A stretch of DNA of 64,000 nt, from NCBI RefSeq assembly GCF_021249405.1, contig NZ_CP089593.1:2294001-2358000 (forward strand). Reading direction: 5' to 3'. This DNA is from Halobacterium zhouii. GTDB taxonomy: Archaea > Halobacteriota > Halobacteria > Halobacteriales > Halobacteriaceae. How positions within the stretch are numbered: position 1 is the stretch's first letter; each line of letters starts with the position of its first letter. Shown here in pieces: positions 62,313 through 64,000 of this stretch. A model generated the notes under the pieces. That model made no database searches and was not told the DNA's origin. It saw nothing but the letters and a program-made list of their open reading frames with translations. The position numbers were made by a program, and so were the translations under genes.

Positions 62313-62702
62313 ATGCGCGTCCGAGATGCGGTGGACGAGGACGCCGACGTGCTCGTGACCCTCACCGACGACGACGTGGACGCCGACCGTCTCATCAGGG
62401 ACCGAACGGTGCAGGTCGCCGAGATGGACTCGGAAGTCGTCGGCTTTCTCGCGTTCGACACGTGGCGGGACACCGTTCACGTCACTCGCCTCGGCGGCGA
62501 TCCCGACGCCGTCGAAGAACTGCTGGGTGCGCCGTGTTCGTTCGCGGAGCGCGAATCGCTACCCGTCGAGGTGGTGTTACTGGACACCGACGAACCGCTC
62601 CACGACGTCGTCGTCCGGGCCGGCTTCGACGAGGTCGGACCGGGGCCGATGTTCGACGGCGAGCGAACGCGACGCTACCGGCACGTTCCGACAGCGGAGT
62701 GA
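62313..62702 (+). CDS. Small GNAT-like acetyltransferase
   Basis: 129 residues from the ATG at 62313 (MRVRDAVDEDADVLVTLTDD); the frame further upstream overlaps the divergent aspartate kinase gene and is rejected. The pattern DSEVVGFLAFDTWRDTVHVTRLGG then LLGAPCSFAERESLPVEVVLLDTDEPLHDVVVRAGFDEVGPGP fits the core of a compact GNAT, although the acetyl-CoA loop is weak. A role as acetyltransferase is plausible but the substrate is unknown. Confidence 0.65.
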   Translation: MRVRDAVDEDADVLVTLTDDDVDADRLIRDRTVQVAEMDSEVVGFLAFDTWRDTVHVTRLGGDPDAVEELLGAPCSFAERESLPVEVVLLDTDEPLHDVVVRAGFDEVGPGPMFDGERTRRYRHVPTAE

Positions 62703-62712
62703 AAGAGAGGGC

Positions 62713-63555
62713 CTACAGGTCGGCGCGGTCGAACACGCGGTAGCCCACCAGCGGCACGACGAGGAACCACAGCAGCATCGTCGCGAGCGCCGCCCATTCG
62801 GAGAGGTAGATGGGGACGTTCTGCGGGAACAACTGCGCGATGGTGGCCGCGTTTCCTGGGAGGAACTGGAAGACGGCGCTAGAGAACGCCGCCGTCGGCG
62901 GCACGCGGTTGAGCAGGAGGTACCACTCTGGCGGCACGCCGGTCGGGAAGAACGACCCGGTCGTGAGGTAGTAGATGGCCATGACGAGGAGCCCCCACGC
63001 GAGTTCGAAGACGACGTAGAACCCGAGCGCGAGTATCGTCGCGCGCCCCGAGTCCTTCGTGGCGGCGGACAGGCCGACGCCGACGGCCGTGTACAACACC
63101 GTGAGCAGGAGCGTCAGTGCGGAGAACACGGCGAACGCGCTCGCGTTGAACGAGTCGTACAGCGCGACCGTGACGACGGCCGCGGCGACCAGGCCGACGA
63201 GGACGGAGACGCCGACCACGGCGGACCGACCGACGACCTTCCCGACGACGGCGTCCCTGCGCGTGTGCGGGAGCGAGAGCAGGAACTTCGCGCTGCCGGA
63301 GTCGACCTCCCCTGCGATGGACTTGTGGGCCATCACGAGCCCCGTGATGGGGATGAGAATCGTGACCGGGCTGATGATGAAGAAGATGAGCCCCAGGCTC
63401 TGCACCTCGGCCTCCGCGCCGGCGGAGTTCTGTATCAGCGTGTACGCGTACGCCGCGCCCGCCATGAACAACACGAACAGCGCCGTCAGCCCCCACAGCG
63501 CCTTCGATCGGCTGGCGTCACGGAAGTCCTTCTTCGCGACGACGCTCCAGGTCAT
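62713..63555 (-). CDS. ABC-2 type transporter permease
   Basis: 280 residues with six predicted membrane segments: a first helix (LWGLTALFVLFMAGAAYAYTL), a long external loop, then segments at about 52-75, 102-126, 135-160, 169-192 and a last one near 255-275 (ALATMLLWFLVVPLVGYRV). ABC-2 exporters move drugs, lipids or other solutes. Its start overlaps the stop of the ATPase gene (TCATG region on the plus strand, ATGA on the coding strand). Confidence 0.9.
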   Translation of the reverse strand: MTWSVVAKKDFRDASRSKALWGLTALFVLFMAGAAYAYTLIQNSAGAEAEVQSLGLIFFIISPVTILIPITGLVMAHKSIAGEVDSGSAKFLLSLPHTRRDAVVGKVVGRSAVVGVSVLVGLVAAAVVTVALYDSFNASAFAVFSALTLLLTVLYTAVGVGLSAATKDSGRATILALGFYVVFELAWGLLVMAIYYLTTGSFFPTGVPPEWYLLLNRVPPTAAFSSAVFQFLPGNAATIAQLFPQNVPIYLSEWAALATMLLWFLVVPLVGYRVFDRADL

Positions 63556-64000
63556 GCGGTCATCTCCTCCTCGGTGTACGCAGCGAAGATGTCGTCGAGG
63601 GAGGCCTCTCGCGTGGAGAAGTCCTCGACCTGGGCGCCCGCGCCCTCGACGGCGTCGAGGATGTCGGTCTTCGCACCGCCGTCCGCGGTGACGACGAGCG
63701 TGTCGCCGTCCGCGGTGACGTCGGTGACGCCAGGCACGTCGCGCACCGCGTCGACCACCGCGGGCGTGACTTCGGTGACGGTGACCGAGAGGCCGCCGCC
63801 ACCGCCCGCGGCCTCCCGCAGGCCGCTGATGGTGTCCTGGGCGACGAGTTCGCCGTCGTCGAGGATGCCGACGCGGTCACACACCGCCTCGACCTGCTCG
63901 AGGATGTGACTCGAGAAGAACACCGTGGCGCCGCGTTCGGCCTCCTCGGTGATGATCTCGCGCATCTCGCGAGCGCCGTTCGGGTCGAGGCCGGTCGAGG
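63552..64000 (-). CDS. ABC transporter ATP-binding protein, 5' end outside window
   Basis: Only the C-terminal ~148 residues are present. The segment opens STGLDPNGAREMREIITEEA, just after the Walker B/D-loop, and continues FFSSHILEQVEAVCDRVGILDDGELV, with the H-loop His. The tail (about 95-148) is a C-terminal regulatory-like domain with DVTADGDTLVVTADGG and ends EEEMTA. It pairs with the ABC-2 permease immediately downstream on the same strand. Confidence 0.93.
   Translation of the reverse strand, partial: STGLDPNGAREMREIITEEAERGATVFFSSHILEQVEAVCDRVGILDDGELVAQDTISGLREAAGGGGGLSVTVTEVTPAVVDAVRDVPGVTDVTADGDTLVVTADGGAKTDILDAVEGAGAQVEDFSTREASLDDIFAAYTEEEMTA

Overview
The window is a piece of the chromosome of a halophilic archaeon (class Halobacteria). 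Evidence: very high GC, strongly acidic proteins, ATGA/TGATG/GTGA-coupled start and stop codons, twin-arginine lipoproteins with RR...lipobox leaders, archaeal DNA polymerase D, Hef, Hel308, a KEOPS subunit, PurO-type IMP cyclohydrolase, and a bacterio-opsin-activator (Bat) type regulator. The DP2 subunit carries a mini-intein, as is known in Halobacterium. A Halobacterium-like genus is plausible but not proven.

Layout. 1-1672: three tandem paralogous RimJ/RimL-type acetyltransferases on the minus strand (the first runs off the left edge). 1805-8076: tetrapyrrole pathway hemB, hemL, two small paralogous membrane proteins, hemC with an acidic insertion, a uroporphyrinogen-III methyltransferase and hemD, together covering glutamate semialdehyde to uroporphyrinogen III/precorrin-2. 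8143-12024: a lipoprotein and a DHH/RecJ-like nuclease lying between two gene-poor, AT-richer spacers that carry five copies of a 32-36-nt motif. 12025-14018: a halocyanin-like copper protein, a NifU-type scaffold and two small conserved proteins. 14290-18800: DP2 with intein, coupled to a PPC-domain protein. 19358-26330: a five-gene peptide-type ABC transporter (substrate-binding protein, two permeases, two ATPases).

26342-36325: small haloarchaeal proteins, a CBS protein coupled to glycyl-tRNA synthetase and a dolichol-kinase-like protein, Hef, a methyltransferase, a universal stress protein, an autoantigen-p27-like Zn-ribbon protein and malate dehydrogenase. 36384-40193: copper homeostasis (CopA ATPase, CopZ-like chaperone) and a ferredoxin. 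40651-44748: Hel308 coupled to Cgi121, plus two small proteins. 44987-46415: glutamate dehydrogenase and a tiny zinc-ribbon protein. 46528-56809: a large Bat-type PAS/GAF/HTH regulator divergent from a complete coxG-S-L-M-D-E-like molybdenum hydroxylase cluster whose large subunit has the AYRGAGR motif, not the CO dehydrogenase form I motif. 56936-57008: tRNA-Gln(CTG). The rest holds purO, a DedA protein, a phosphoesterase, tryptophanase, aspartate kinase, a small GNAT and the start of an ABC-2 exporter.

The most unusual feature is a set of short, tight-loop hairpins. They occur as arrays in spacers (14189-14291, 40285-40550, 59230-59417), as 57-bp direct repeats (27440-27587), as a 52-nt near-perfect palindrome (44192-44243), and in frame inside three proteins: the intein linker, the CopA nucleotide-binding region and the Bat-type regulator. 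I know of no named family that joins all of these. No prophage, complete insertion sequence, CRISPR array or rRNA is seen.
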